Below, one piece after another: positions 33,053 through 39,186 of a DNA stretch of 39,186 nucleotides. The stretch covers positions 1 to 39,186 of the forward strand of contig CAMCES010000013.1 in NCBI GenBank assembly GCA_945873925.1. The letters run 5' to 3'. The notes beneath the pieces are model-generated. The model made no database searches, was not told the origin of the DNA, and worked only from the letters and a program-made list of their open reading frames with translations. This DNA is from Bordetella parapertussis (GTDB lineage: Bacteria; Pseudomonadota; Gammaproteobacteria; Burkholderiales; Burkholderiaceae_C). The translations under genes and the position numbers were made by a program. Within the stretch, counting starts at the first letter, position 1. Every line of letters starts with the position of its first letter.

Positions 33053-33964
33053 ATGTCTTTGCAAAGCATGACCGGCTATGCCAGTGCCCAGAACCAACTG
33101 GGTGCACAAGCGCCAACATCGCCTGGCATGCGCCTGGGCATGGAAATCCGATCGGTCAACAGCCGATTTTTGGATGTGAGCTTTCGTTTGCCTGATGAGC
33201 TCCGCGCCCAAGAGCCTGCGCTGCGCGAATTGATCAACAACCATCTCAAACGTGGCAAGGTGGAGTTACGTGCCCATCTCGAATCGAGTCAACAAGCGGG
33301 CGTGGCCACGCCTGATACCCAATTGATGCAGCAACTCGTGGGCTTGCAAGACCAGGTGCGCATGTGGTTGCCCCAAGCCAAGCCTTTGTCAGTGGCCGAC
33401 ATCATTCGCTTGTCAACCACGCCCCCTGTTTTGGCAGAAGACGTCTCTGCCCAGGTGTTGGCATTGGCCAATACCCTGCTTGAACAACTCTGCCAAGCCC
33501 GTGAACGCGAAGGCCAACGACTCGCCCAAGACCTGCTGTCGCGTGCCAAACAACTGCATGTGCTGGCAGACCTGGCCCTGCCACTGGTGCCACAAACGGT
33601 AGCGCTGCAAAAGCAAAAGTTTCTAGAGCGTTGGCGCGAAGCCTTGGCGCTGGCAGATGCCAAAGCCTTACCAGAAGCGGTGCATGAGCGTGCTTTGGCT
33701 GAGGCCGCGAGCTTTGCCATCCGTGCAGACGTGATAGAAGAGATCACCCGTTTGAAAACCCATCTGGATGAAATCGCTCGCTTGCTCAACTTGAAATCGA
33801 ACAAAGAAGGTGTGGGCAAGCGCCTTGATTTTTTGATCCAAGAACTGCACCGCGAAGCCAATACCCTGGGCTCCAAATCCAGCACCATCGAGCTCACACG
33901 CATCTCGTTGGACATGAAAGTGCTGATCGAGCAAATGCGTGAACAAGTTCAAAACCTCGAATGA
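33053..33964 (+). CDS. yicC: YicC family endoribonuclease
   Basis: A 303-residue member of the YicC/YloC family, described as an endoribonuclease acting on small and structured RNAs. The N-terminal MSLQSMTGYASAQ is the family signature, followed by LGMEIRSVNSRFLDVSFRLPDELR. The C-terminal DUF1732 block is KEGVGKRLDFLIQELHREANTLGSKS. The stop TGA overlaps the first ATG of gmk, giving translational coupling; the yicC-gmk-rpoZ-spoT order is a familiar proteobacterial neighbourhood. A GAGAG ribosome site lies 5 nt before the ATG. Confidence 0.92.
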   Translation: MSLQSMTGYASAQNQLGAQAPTSPGMRLGMEIRSVNSRFLDVSFRLPDELRAQEPALRELINNHLKRGKVELRAHLESSQQAGVATPDTQLMQQLVGLQDQVRMWLPQAKPLSVADIIRLSTTPPVLAEDVSAQVLALANTLLEQLCQAREREGQRLAQDLLSRAKQLHVLADLALPLVPQTVALQKQKFLERWREALALADAKALPEAVHERALAEAASFAIRADVIEEITRLKTHLDEIARLLNLKSNKEGVGKRLDFLIQELHREANTLGSKSSTIELTRISLDMKVLIEQMREQVQNLE

Positions 33965-34587
33965 TGAATACCTACCCTGGCAATTTGTATGTGGTCGCGG
34001 CGCCCAGTGGCGCGGGCAAATCCAGTTTGGTGAAAGCCTTGATGGAGCTCGATGCAGGCGTGCAGCATTCGGTGTCGCACACCACCCGCGCTCCCCGAGG
34101 ACAAGAGTTTCACGGCCGTGAATACTTTTTTGTGAACGACCATGAATTCGACGCCATGATCGCAGGCAATGCCTTTTTGGAATGGGCCCATGTGCACGGC
34201 AACCGCTATGGCACATCACGCGCCACCATCGAAGAACGGATTTCCAAGGGTTTGGACGTGATCTTGGAAATCGACTTTCAAGGCGCGATTCAGATCAAAA
34301 AAATATTCAGCAACGCGGTGTTGATTTTCATCCTGCCACCGAGTTGTGAGGAGTTGCGTGCGCGTTTGCAACGCAGAGGCGAGGACAGCCCTGAGGTCAT
34401 CGAACTGCGTTTGCAAAACGCCGCACAAGAGATGGCACGAGCCCATGAATTCGACTTCGTTATAATCAATCAATTGTTCGACAAAGCTTTGTTTGACCTC
34501 AAAGCCGTTGTCCATGCGCAAAGACTCAAATACGGGTCACAGCGCAGAAGCAGGTCTGATGTTTTTCAGGCCCTCAACCTCACTTGA
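33961..34587 (+). CDS. gmk: Guanylate kinase
   Basis: A 208-residue kinase converting GMP to GDP. It has the P-loop VVAAPSGAGKSSLVKAL, the GMP-binding block SHTTRAPRGQEFHGREYFFV, GNRYGTSRATIEE, DVILEIDFQGAIQIKK, and the lid LRARLQRRGEDSPEVIELRL. Two adjacent ATGs (33961 and 33964) can start the gene; the first overlaps the yicC stop. rpoZ follows 21 nt downstream. Confidence 0.96.
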   Translation: MMNTYPGNLYVVAAPSGAGKSSLVKALMELDAGVQHSVSHTTRAPRGQEFHGREYFFVNDHEFDAMIAGNAFLEWAHVHGNRYGTSRATIEERISKGLDVILEIDFQGAIQIKKIFSNAVLIFILPPSCEELRARLQRRGEDSPEVIELRLQNAAQEMARAHEFDFVIINQLFDKALFDLKAVVHAQRLKYGSQRRSRSDVFQALNLT

Positions 34588-34608
34588 AACACCCCGGAGC
34601 AACACACC

Positions 34609-34812
34609 ATGGCACGCATCACTGTTGAAGACTGTCTCGAACAAATCCCCAACCGCTTCCAGTTGGTGTTGGCTGCCACTTACCGTGCTCGCATGCTGGC
34701 CCAGGGTCATACCGCCAAGATCGAGAGCAAAAACAAGCCTGGTGTCACTGCTTTACGCGAGATTGCCGCTGGCAAAATCGGTCTGGAAATGCTCAAAAAA
34801 GTCCCCGGCTAA
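34609..34812 (+). CDS. rpoZ: RNA polymerase omega subunit
   Basis: A 67-residue omega subunit: MARITVEDCLEQIPNRFQLV, ATYRARML, and TALREIAAGKIG are all family-typical. Omega helps assemble RNA polymerase by chaperoning beta-prime, and in proteobacteria it contributes to one ppGpp site. The ppGpp enzyme is encoded just downstream, but a strong terminator separates the two genes. Confidence 0.97.
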   Translation: MARITVEDCLEQIPNRFQLVLAATYRARMLAQGHTAKIESKNKPGVTALREIAAGKIGLEMLKKVPG

Positions 34813-34849
34813 AGCCTCCAGCGGCTCCAACAGACCGCTTCAGACCACA

Positions 34850-34876
34850 AAGCACTGCCTCGGCAGTGCTTTTTTT
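34850..34876 (+). terminator. Intrinsic terminator after rpoZ
   Basis: AAGCACTGCC and GGCAGTGCTT form a long GC-rich stem with a minimal loop, followed by a run of seven T residues ending at 34876. It begins 37 nt after the rpoZ stop. The spoT ATG is only 43 nt beyond it, so spoT needs its own promoter or read-through. Confidence 0.9.
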
Positions 34877-34919
34877 CGTCTCCACAGAGCAGACGCTCAC
34901 AAAACGCTACAGTTGGGCC

Positions 34920-37157
34920 ATGGCCACCGCAGAAAAAATACCCGTTGATCACAAGGCTGCCAGCAACGCTGCTGCGGCCAGTTTTGCGTCGCTGGTGGCC
35001 AAATTGGATTACCTGGGCGCGGATGGCATCGAGCAAGTTCGTCGAGCCTACAAATTCGCGGATGAAGCCCATTTGGGCGTCACCCGCCGCAGTGGTGAGC
35101 CCTATATCACCCACCCGATTGCCGTGGCTTTGCAATGCACCGAATGGAAACTCGATGCCCAAGCCCTGATGGCGGCTTTGCTCCACGACGTGATGGAAGA
35201 CTGCGGCGTCACCAAAGCAGACTTGCTGGAAAAGTTTGGTGCCACCGTGGCCGAGTTGGTCGATGGCCTGACCAAACTCGACAAAATCAGCTTTGACACC
35301 AAAGAAGAAGGACAAGTCGAATCATTTCGCAAAATGTTGTTGGCCATGGCACGCGATGTGCGCGTCATCTTGGTCAAGTTGGCTGACCGCACCCACAACA
35401 TGCGAACCATGGAGGCCATGCCGCGCCATCGCTGGCAAGGTATCAGCAGCGAAACCTTAGAGATCTACGCGCCGATCGCGCACCGTTTGGGCTTGAACCA
35501 AACCTACCGTGAACTGCAGGATTTGGCTTTCAGGCACCTCAAACCTTGGCGCTACCACACGATTGAGAAAGCGGTGCTCAAAGCACGCAGCAGAAGGCGT
35601 GATTTGTTGATGAAGTTGCAAAAGGAAATTGAGCAGACTTTCAAGCAAAGCGATTTGAATGTCCGGATTTTTGGGCGCGAAAAAACCCTTTACTCGATTT
35701 ACCAAAAGATGCAGTCCAAGCACCTGAGCTTTGCGCAGGTCACCGACATTTACGGCATGCGTATCTTGGTCCCGCATGTGATCGATTGCTACACCGGCTT
35801 GGGTCTGCTGCATCAGCTTTACAAACCTGTGCCCGGCAAATTCAAAGACCATATTGCAATTGCCAAGGTCAATGGCTACCAGTCGTTGCACACCACCTTG
35901 GTGGGGCCTGCGGGGATCAACGTCGAGTTTCAATTGCGCACCGAAGCCATGCACTTGGTGGCCGAAACAGGCGTGGCCTCGCACTGGCTTTACAAAACCC
36001 ACGAAAACAAAGGCAAAGCCGAACGCTTGGGCACGCAATGGCTGCAGTCCTTGCTCGACATCCAAGACGAAACCCGCGATGCGGCTGAATTTTGGGACCA
36101 TGTCAAAGTCGATTTGTTTCCAGACGCGGTGTATGTGTTCACGCCCAAGAGCCACATCATGGCTTTGCCTCGTGGCGCCACTGTCATCGACTTTGCATAC
36201 GCGGTGCACAGCAACCTGGGCGACCATGTCACCTCGGCGCAAATCAACGGGGAAACCGTGCCGCTTCGCACGGAATTGCGCAATGGCGATGTGATTGCCG
36301 TGGAAACAGACCCCAGCAGCACACCCAACCCCGCCTGGCTGGGGTTTGTGCGCACCGGCCGTGCTCGCTCGAAGATCAGGCACTACCTCAAAACCCGCGC
36401 CCAGTCGGAATCGCAAGACTTGGGTGAAAAACTGCTGGCCCAAGCCTTGCGTGCAGAAGGCTTCACCCAATTGCCGGCACCGGACGCGACACACCGCCGC
36501 TCTTGGGCCAAGTTGTTGCATTTCACCGGCAGCAAGAACCGCAATGAACTCATGACCGACATTGGTTTGGGCAAGCGTGTGGCCAGCATCGTGGCCAAAC
36601 GCTTGGTCGGTTTGTTGGCCGACTTGGGCGAACGACCAGACCCCTTGCTGATCAGTCGCGAACGCTTTACCGCGCACGAAACCATTTCACAGGGTGCCGT
36701 CGTGGTCGATGGCAGTGACAACGCATCTGTGCAATACGGTGCATGCTGTCACCCCTTACCAGGCGACAACATCGTGGGTTACTTGGGACGCGGAGAAGGT
36801 TTGTTGGTGCACACCGCCGAATGCCATGTGGCGCAGCGCTTGAAACACAAAGACAGCGAGCGGTTCATTGCGGTGGAATGGTCAGACGAGCCTGTGCGCA
36901 GTTTTGAGTCGAGCATCGTGGTGACCGTGCTCAACGGCAAGGGGGTGCTGGCCAGCGTGGCTTCAGCCATTACTTCCGCACAAGCTGACATCAAACTCGT
37001 CAGCATGTCCGACCAAGTCAGCGGCCAACAAGCCACGGATTTGCGCTTTTTGATTGCGGTGCAAGATGCCTCGCACCTCGAGAGCGTGTTGGGCACATTG
37101 CAGCGCTTGCCATCGGTGAGCAGTGCCAAGCGCACAACCACGCATCGTCACCCCTGA
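34920..37157 (+). CDS. spoT: Bifunctional (p)ppGpp synthetase/hydrolase, RelA/SpoT family
   Basis: A 745-residue stringent-response enzyme. The HD hydrolase domain has ITHPIAVALQ and LLHDVMEDCGVT (His89-Asp90), plus VKLADRTHNMRTMEAM. The synthetase domain begins near residue 250 (GREKTLYSIYQKMQSK, DIYGMRILV, GYQSLHTTLVGP). A TGS domain (about 403, VYVFTPKSHIMALPRGATVIDFAYAVHSNLGDHV), a zinc/helical region with YGACCHPLPGDNIVGYLGRGEG, and a C-terminal ACT domain (about 664) follow. Both catalytic halves look intact. The ATG at 34920 is chosen; the in-frame GTG at 34866 lies inside the rpoZ terminator. Confidence 0.94.
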   Translation: MATAEKIPVDHKAASNAAAASFASLVAKLDYLGADGIEQVRRAYKFADEAHLGVTRRSGEPYITHPIAVALQCTEWKLDAQALMAALLHDVMEDCGVTKADLLEKFGATVAELVDGLTKLDKISFDTKEEGQVESFRKMLLAMARDVRVILVKLADRTHNMRTMEAMPRHRWQGISSETLEIYAPIAHRLGLNQTYRELQDLAFRHLKPWRYHTIEKAVLKARSRRRDLLMKLQKEIEQTFKQSDLNVRIFGREKTLYSIYQKMQSKHLSFAQVTDIYGMRILVPHVIDCYTGLGLLHQLYKPVPGKFKDHIAIAKVNGYQSLHTTLVGPAGINVEFQLRTEAMHLVAETGVASHWLYKTHENKGKAERLGTQWLQSLLDIQDETRDAAEFWDHVKVDLFPDAVYVFTPKSHIMALPRGATVIDFAYAVHSNLGDHVTSAQINGETVPLRTELRNGDVIAVETDPSSTPNPAWLGFVRTGRARSKIRHYLKTRAQSESQDLGEKLLAQALRAEGFTQLPAPDATHRRSWAKLLHFTGSKNRNELMTDIGLGKRVASIVAKRLVGLLADLGERPDPLLISRERFTAHETISQGAVVVDGSDNASVQYGACCHPLPGDNIVGYLGRGEGLLVHTAECHVAQRLKHKDSERFIAVEWSDEPVRSFESSIVVTVLNGKGVLASVASAITSAQADIKLVSMSDQVSGQQATDLRFLIAVQDASHLESVLGTLQRLPSVSSAKRTTTHRHP

Positions 37158-37189
37158 TAAGCAGTCACTATCAAAGCCAGTGCGCTTGC

Positions 37190-37759
37190 TCAGACTGGTT
37201 GGGATGACGGCAAAGGGTAAGCCACTTTCACCACTTCAATGTCTTGCGCACCCGAAGGCGTTTGCAGTTTCACCACATCACCTACCCTGGCCTTGAGCAA
37301 GGCTCTGGCAATCGGCGACACCCAACTCACTTGTGCTTTCAAACTGTCGGCCTCGTCAATGCCCAAAATCGTGACTGTGCTGAGCTTGCCTTGTGCATCT
37401 TCGAAAGTGACGGTTGCCCCAAAAAACACCTGGTCATTGCCATGGTGAACGCTTGGGTCAGACACACTGGCCAACTCCAATCGTTTGGTCAGAAAGCGAA
37501 TGCGGCGATCGATTTCGCGCAAACGTTTTTTGCCGTAAATGTAGTCGCCGTTTTCGGACCTGTCCCCATTGCTGGCCGCCCAATGCACAATCTCCACCAC
37601 TTTGGGACGCTCTTCGTCAATCAGCGTCAATAACTCTGAACGCATGTTGGCATAGCCTTGGGGCGTCATGTAGTTCTTGGAACCCGCAGGCATGGCGGGT
37701 AAGAGGTTTTCCTCGTCGTCGTCTTCTGGAGGGGACTCGCGGGTAAACGCTTTATTCAT
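37190..37759 (-). CDS. greB: Transcription elongation factor GreB
   Basis: A 189-residue Gre factor that rescues backtracked RNA polymerase by stimulating transcript cleavage. The coiled-coil domain has MTPQGYANMRSELLTLIDEERPKV and GDRSENGDYIYGKKRLREIDRRIRFLTKRLE, with the acidic tip DRSENGD. The C-terminal FKBP-like domain (ATVTFEDAQGKLSTVTILGIDEAD, VSWVSPIARALL) is complete. About 30 extra residues at the N-terminus include an acidic run (EDDDEEN). The ATG at 37759 is chosen because the longer open frame runs into tRNA-Arg, which starts 11 nt away. It is convergent with spoT. Confidence 0.93.
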   Translation of the reverse strand: MNKAFTRESPPEDDDEENLLPAMPAGSKNYMTPQGYANMRSELLTLIDEERPKVVEIVHWAASNGDRSENGDYIYGKKRLREIDRRIRFLTKRLELASVSDPSVHHGNDQVFFGATVTFEDAQGKLSTVTILGIDEADSLKAQVSWVSPIARALLKARVGDVVKLQTPSGAQDIEVVKVAYPLPSSQPV

Positions 37760-37770
37760 AAGGTAGGAAA

Positions 37771-37847
37771 TGGTGCGGCTGGCAGGAATCGAACCCACGA
37801 CCCCTTGGTTCGTAGCCAAGTACTCTATCCAGCTGAGCTACAGCCGC
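37771..37847 (-). tRNA. tRNA-Arg (ACG anticodon)
   Basis: The 77-nt - strand sequence begins GCGGCTGTAGCTCAG and ends with the paired CAGCCGC, discriminator A and an encoded CCA. The anticodon arm is CTTGG-CTACGAA-CCAAG, giving anticodon ACG. The T-arm has GGTTCGATTCC. It lies 11 nt upstream of greB on the same strand. Confidence 0.97.
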
Positions 37848-37877
37848 ACTGTCATGCATCTTAACACGCCAAAAAAT

Positions 37878-37921
37878 TGGTAGGGCGTCGCGGACTTGAA
37901 CCGCGGACCAAAGGATTATGA
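37878..37921 (-). other. 3' fragment of tRNA-Met (CAT): probable attachment-site scar
   Basis: On the - strand the sequence starts in an anticodon loop (CTCATAA) and continues with the 3' anticodon stem TCCTT. A T-arm with loop TTCAAGT, a 3' acceptor strand ACGCCCT, discriminator A and CCA follow. The 5' half of the tRNA is missing: the bases before the loop do not supply the AAGGA needed to pair. Loss exactly at the anticodon loop is the mark of integration by a tyrosine recombinase, which duplicates this 3' portion. The element would lie to the right of 37921. Confidence 0.75.
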
Positions 37922-37979
37922 GCAGCTTCAATAAAAATTAACCCATGTAAATCAATAGGTTAAAAGCGTTCTGCTTTGG

Positions 37980-38001
37980 TGTGGAAGCAAATGTGGAAGC
38001 A
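37980..38001. repeat. Two 10-bp direct repeats, 12-bp period, next to the tRNA fragment
   Basis: TGTGGAAGCA occurs at 37980-37989 and 37992-38001. The pair lies 59 nt from the tRNA fragment on the side expected for the integrated element. Short direct repeats at this position are typical of arm-type binding sites for tyrosine integrases, but the role is inferred. The rest of 37922-38082 holds no convincing gene. Confidence 0.4.
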
Positions 38002-38082
38002 GCGCTAGTTCACTGATGATGAGGGTTTTTTAGTGGGCACACCAGTGAAGGCATGCCCACCACAGTCGCGTCAAATATCGGT

Positions 38083-38703
38083 TTACTGCGCCAGTGCGCC
38101 CCATCTGGCTACCAGCACTCGCGCCACCAAATTGAAACCACCTTTTGCGTCAGGCTGATAAATCACGGCCTCGCCCTCCGCTGGACCGAAGCCTGAGACA
38201 GAGCGCAAATTAAATCCGTGCGAAACCAAGATGGTGTTGGTTCCGACGGCGGGGACTTTGGCAAGCAAGGGGCGCAGACCAGCTTCAGCCATCTTGGCGG
38301 TAGTTTCGTTCTGGGGACGTTGCTCAATCAGGGCTTCAGATGCCTCTGCTCGGGCAAATGCCAAGCGAGCGGTTTCTATGGTGCGGCAATAAGGCGCAGA
38401 CAGCACTTGGCCCACGGGGATTTGAAGCCGATCGAAAGCAGTGCCCATGTCACGCGCATCGATGCGACCTTGAGCTGATAAATTGCGCTGGGTGCTGCAG
38501 TCTGTAATGACAACTTGCTCTTTGTCGGCAATGGACATGTCGGTGGCTGCGTGTCGAATGAAGACCACGTAGCCGCCCTTTTTTAATGCATCGGTGAGTG
38601 CCTTGCCTTCTATTTGAGCGGCTTGAGATAGCGCCACAGGCGCCCATGAAGTAGCCAGACACATGGCGAATGCCCTGATGAAGGTTGATGTACTGATTTG
38701 CAT
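38083..38703 (-). CDS. Secreted histidine phosphatase superfamily protein
   Basis: A 206-residue exported protein. The signal peptide spans about residues 1-27 (AFAMCLATSWAPVALSQAA). The phosphatase signature appears as YVVFIRHAATDMS, where RHA replaces the usual RHG. Partner motifs are LSAQGRIDARDMGTAFDRL, VLSAPYCRTIETARLAF and the second catalytic His in ILVSHGFNLRSVSG. The fold is that of small periplasmic phosphatases (SixA/Ais-like); the substrate is unknown. The ATG at 38703 has an AAGG site 10 nt upstream; the ATG at 38721 is an alternative lacking one. It lies beside the tRNA scar and may belong to an inserted element. Confidence 0.75.
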   Translation of the reverse strand: MQISTSTFIRAFAMCLATSWAPVALSQAAQIEGKALTDALKKGGYVVFIRHAATDMSIADKEQVVITDCSTQRNLSAQGRIDARDMGTAFDRLQIPVGQVLSAPYCRTIETARLAFARAEASEALIEQRPQNETTAKMAEAGLRPLLAKVPAVGTNTILVSHGFNLRSVSGFGPAEGEAVIYQPDAKGGFNLVARVLVARWGALAQ

Positions 38704-38721
38704 GGTGAGGTTGCCTTTCAT

Positions 38722-38938
38722 GAGAATGAGGGTGAGCTAATGGAATAACGAACAATAGGAAAAAGCGCCAGCACTCAGTGCAGATTAAACTTTTTTTCTA
38801 ATGGAGTTCTTAGCCCTTGAAAATGAAACGCCTATGACACCAACTCGACCTACTGATGCGATTTGATGCTCAGGTCGGAAATCAAGTTCACACCTTTGTC
38901 ATTTTCGTTGTCTACATTTTGTGTTTAAGGAGATTTTT
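38722..38938. other. Intergenic region upstream of phoD-like gene, no gene seen
   Basis: This 217-bp AT-rich divergent region separates the histidine phosphatase and the PhoD-like gene and must hold both promoters. It has a run of seven T residues and two half-site-like elements, TTGTCAT (38896-38902) and TTGTCTA (38908-38914). They recall PHO-box halves but with a 12-bp rather than an 11-bp period. AAGGAGA at 38928-38934 is the ribosome site of the next gene. Confidence 0.35.
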
Positions 38939-39186
38939 ATGACATTGCCATCATCCAGTCGACGTGAGTTCATTATTCGTATTTCATCTGTTTCGGCTGT
39001 GTTTTCTGCTGGTGCCGTTTTATCGGCATGCGGCGGCGGCGGCGGTGAGCAAGTTCAATTTGCTTATGGTGTGGCTAGTGGTGACCCTTTGAGTGACCGA
39101 GTGATTTTATGGACCCACGCCAAGTACGCTGGTAATACGGGTGATGTGGCGTTAACTTATGAAGTCGCCACCGATAATGCGTTCAC
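38939..39186 (+). CDS. phoD: PhoD-type alkaline phosphatase, N-terminal part (cut by window end)
   Basis: 82 codons are visible and the frame is open at the window end. The start has a Tat signal, SRREFIIRISSVSAVFSAGAV, with the twin-arginine motif SRREF. It ends in a possible lipobox LSAC followed by GGGGG, so the product may be a Tat-exported lipoprotein. The mature start FAYGVASGDPLSDRVILWTHAKYAG is the typical PhoD N-terminal domain (ASGDPxxxxVILWT). PhoD enzymes hydrolyse phosphate mono- and diesters outside the cytoplasm using Ca and Fe. The AAGGAGA ribosome site 5 nt before the ATG is strong. Confidence 0.88.
   Translation, partial: MTLPSSSRREFIIRISSVSAVFSAGAVLSACGGGGGEQVQFAYGVASGDPLSDRVILWTHAKYAGNTGDVALTYEVATDNAF

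Noticed and set aside
35457..36677. A 406-codon open frame antisense to spoT
   Set aside because: It lies wholly within the conserved spoT gene; long antisense frames are common in GC-rich DNA and this one shows no domain.
38033..38060. Inverted repeat GTGGGCA/TGCCCAC as terminator of the histidine phosphatase gene
   Set aside because: Read on the - strand the hairpin is followed by A residues, not U; the T run lies on the wrong side, and the 14-nt loop is long.

Overview
The window looks like a chromosomal segment of a betaproteobacterium, most likely Burkholderiales near Comamonadaceae. This is inferred from the omega subunit, LapA/LapB, RecBCD and GreB sequences and from the gene neighbourhoods; no database was searched. 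Most of the window reads as GC-rich housekeeping DNA. The stretch of about 21.2-30.3 kb looks visibly more AT-rich by eye, and so does the last 1.3 kb.

Region 1 (1-4.6 kb, + strand): the 3' end of rpsA, then ihfB, lapA, lapB, hldA (heptose-7-phosphate kinase), hldD (heptose epimerase) and a ComEA-like helix-hairpin-helix protein. It joins translation and nucleoid genes to LPS control and LPS core heptose synthesis. Region 2 (4.6-14.3 kb, + strand): a complete recC-recB-recD operon with 4-nt overlaps, an adhesin-E-like secreted protein, and a DUF442 phosphatase-like protein.

Region 3 (14.3-20.8 kb): a complete pqqABCDE operon on the - strand, including the 24-residue PqqA peptide with the conserved Glu16/Tyr20 pair. 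Two tandem intrinsic terminators lie between pqqA and pqqB. A translationally coupled operon runs the other way from the same 214-bp intergenic region: proline iminopeptidase, NarX-type histidine kinase, NarL-type response regulator.

Region 4 (20.8-30.4 kb): a truncated gene remnant and tRNA-Ser(TGA), then a polysaccharide export cluster. The cluster has a Wzz-type co-polymerase and a Wza/SLBB export protein with an in-frame 15-bp tandem repeat (- strand). Facing the other way are an unrecognised outer-membrane barrel, an oversized alanine-rich GfcA/YjbE-like protein, a GfcB/YjbF lipoprotein, and a single protein that fuses GfcC/YjbG to GfcD/YjbH. No glycosyltransferases are present, so the window holds only the export and envelope part of a group-4-capsule-like system.

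Region 5 (30.4-37.85 kb): housekeeping genes. hemW, rdgB and rph lie on the - strand; yicC, gmk, rpoZ and a bifunctional RelA/SpoT enzyme lie on the + strand; greB and tRNA-Arg(ACG) lie on the - strand. Region 6 (37.85 kb to the end): a 3' tRNA-Met(CAT) fragment starting in the anticodon loop, which is the typical attachment-site scar of a tyrosine-integrase element. It is followed by a secreted histidine phosphatase and the start of a Tat-exported PhoD-type phosphatase, which may belong to that element.
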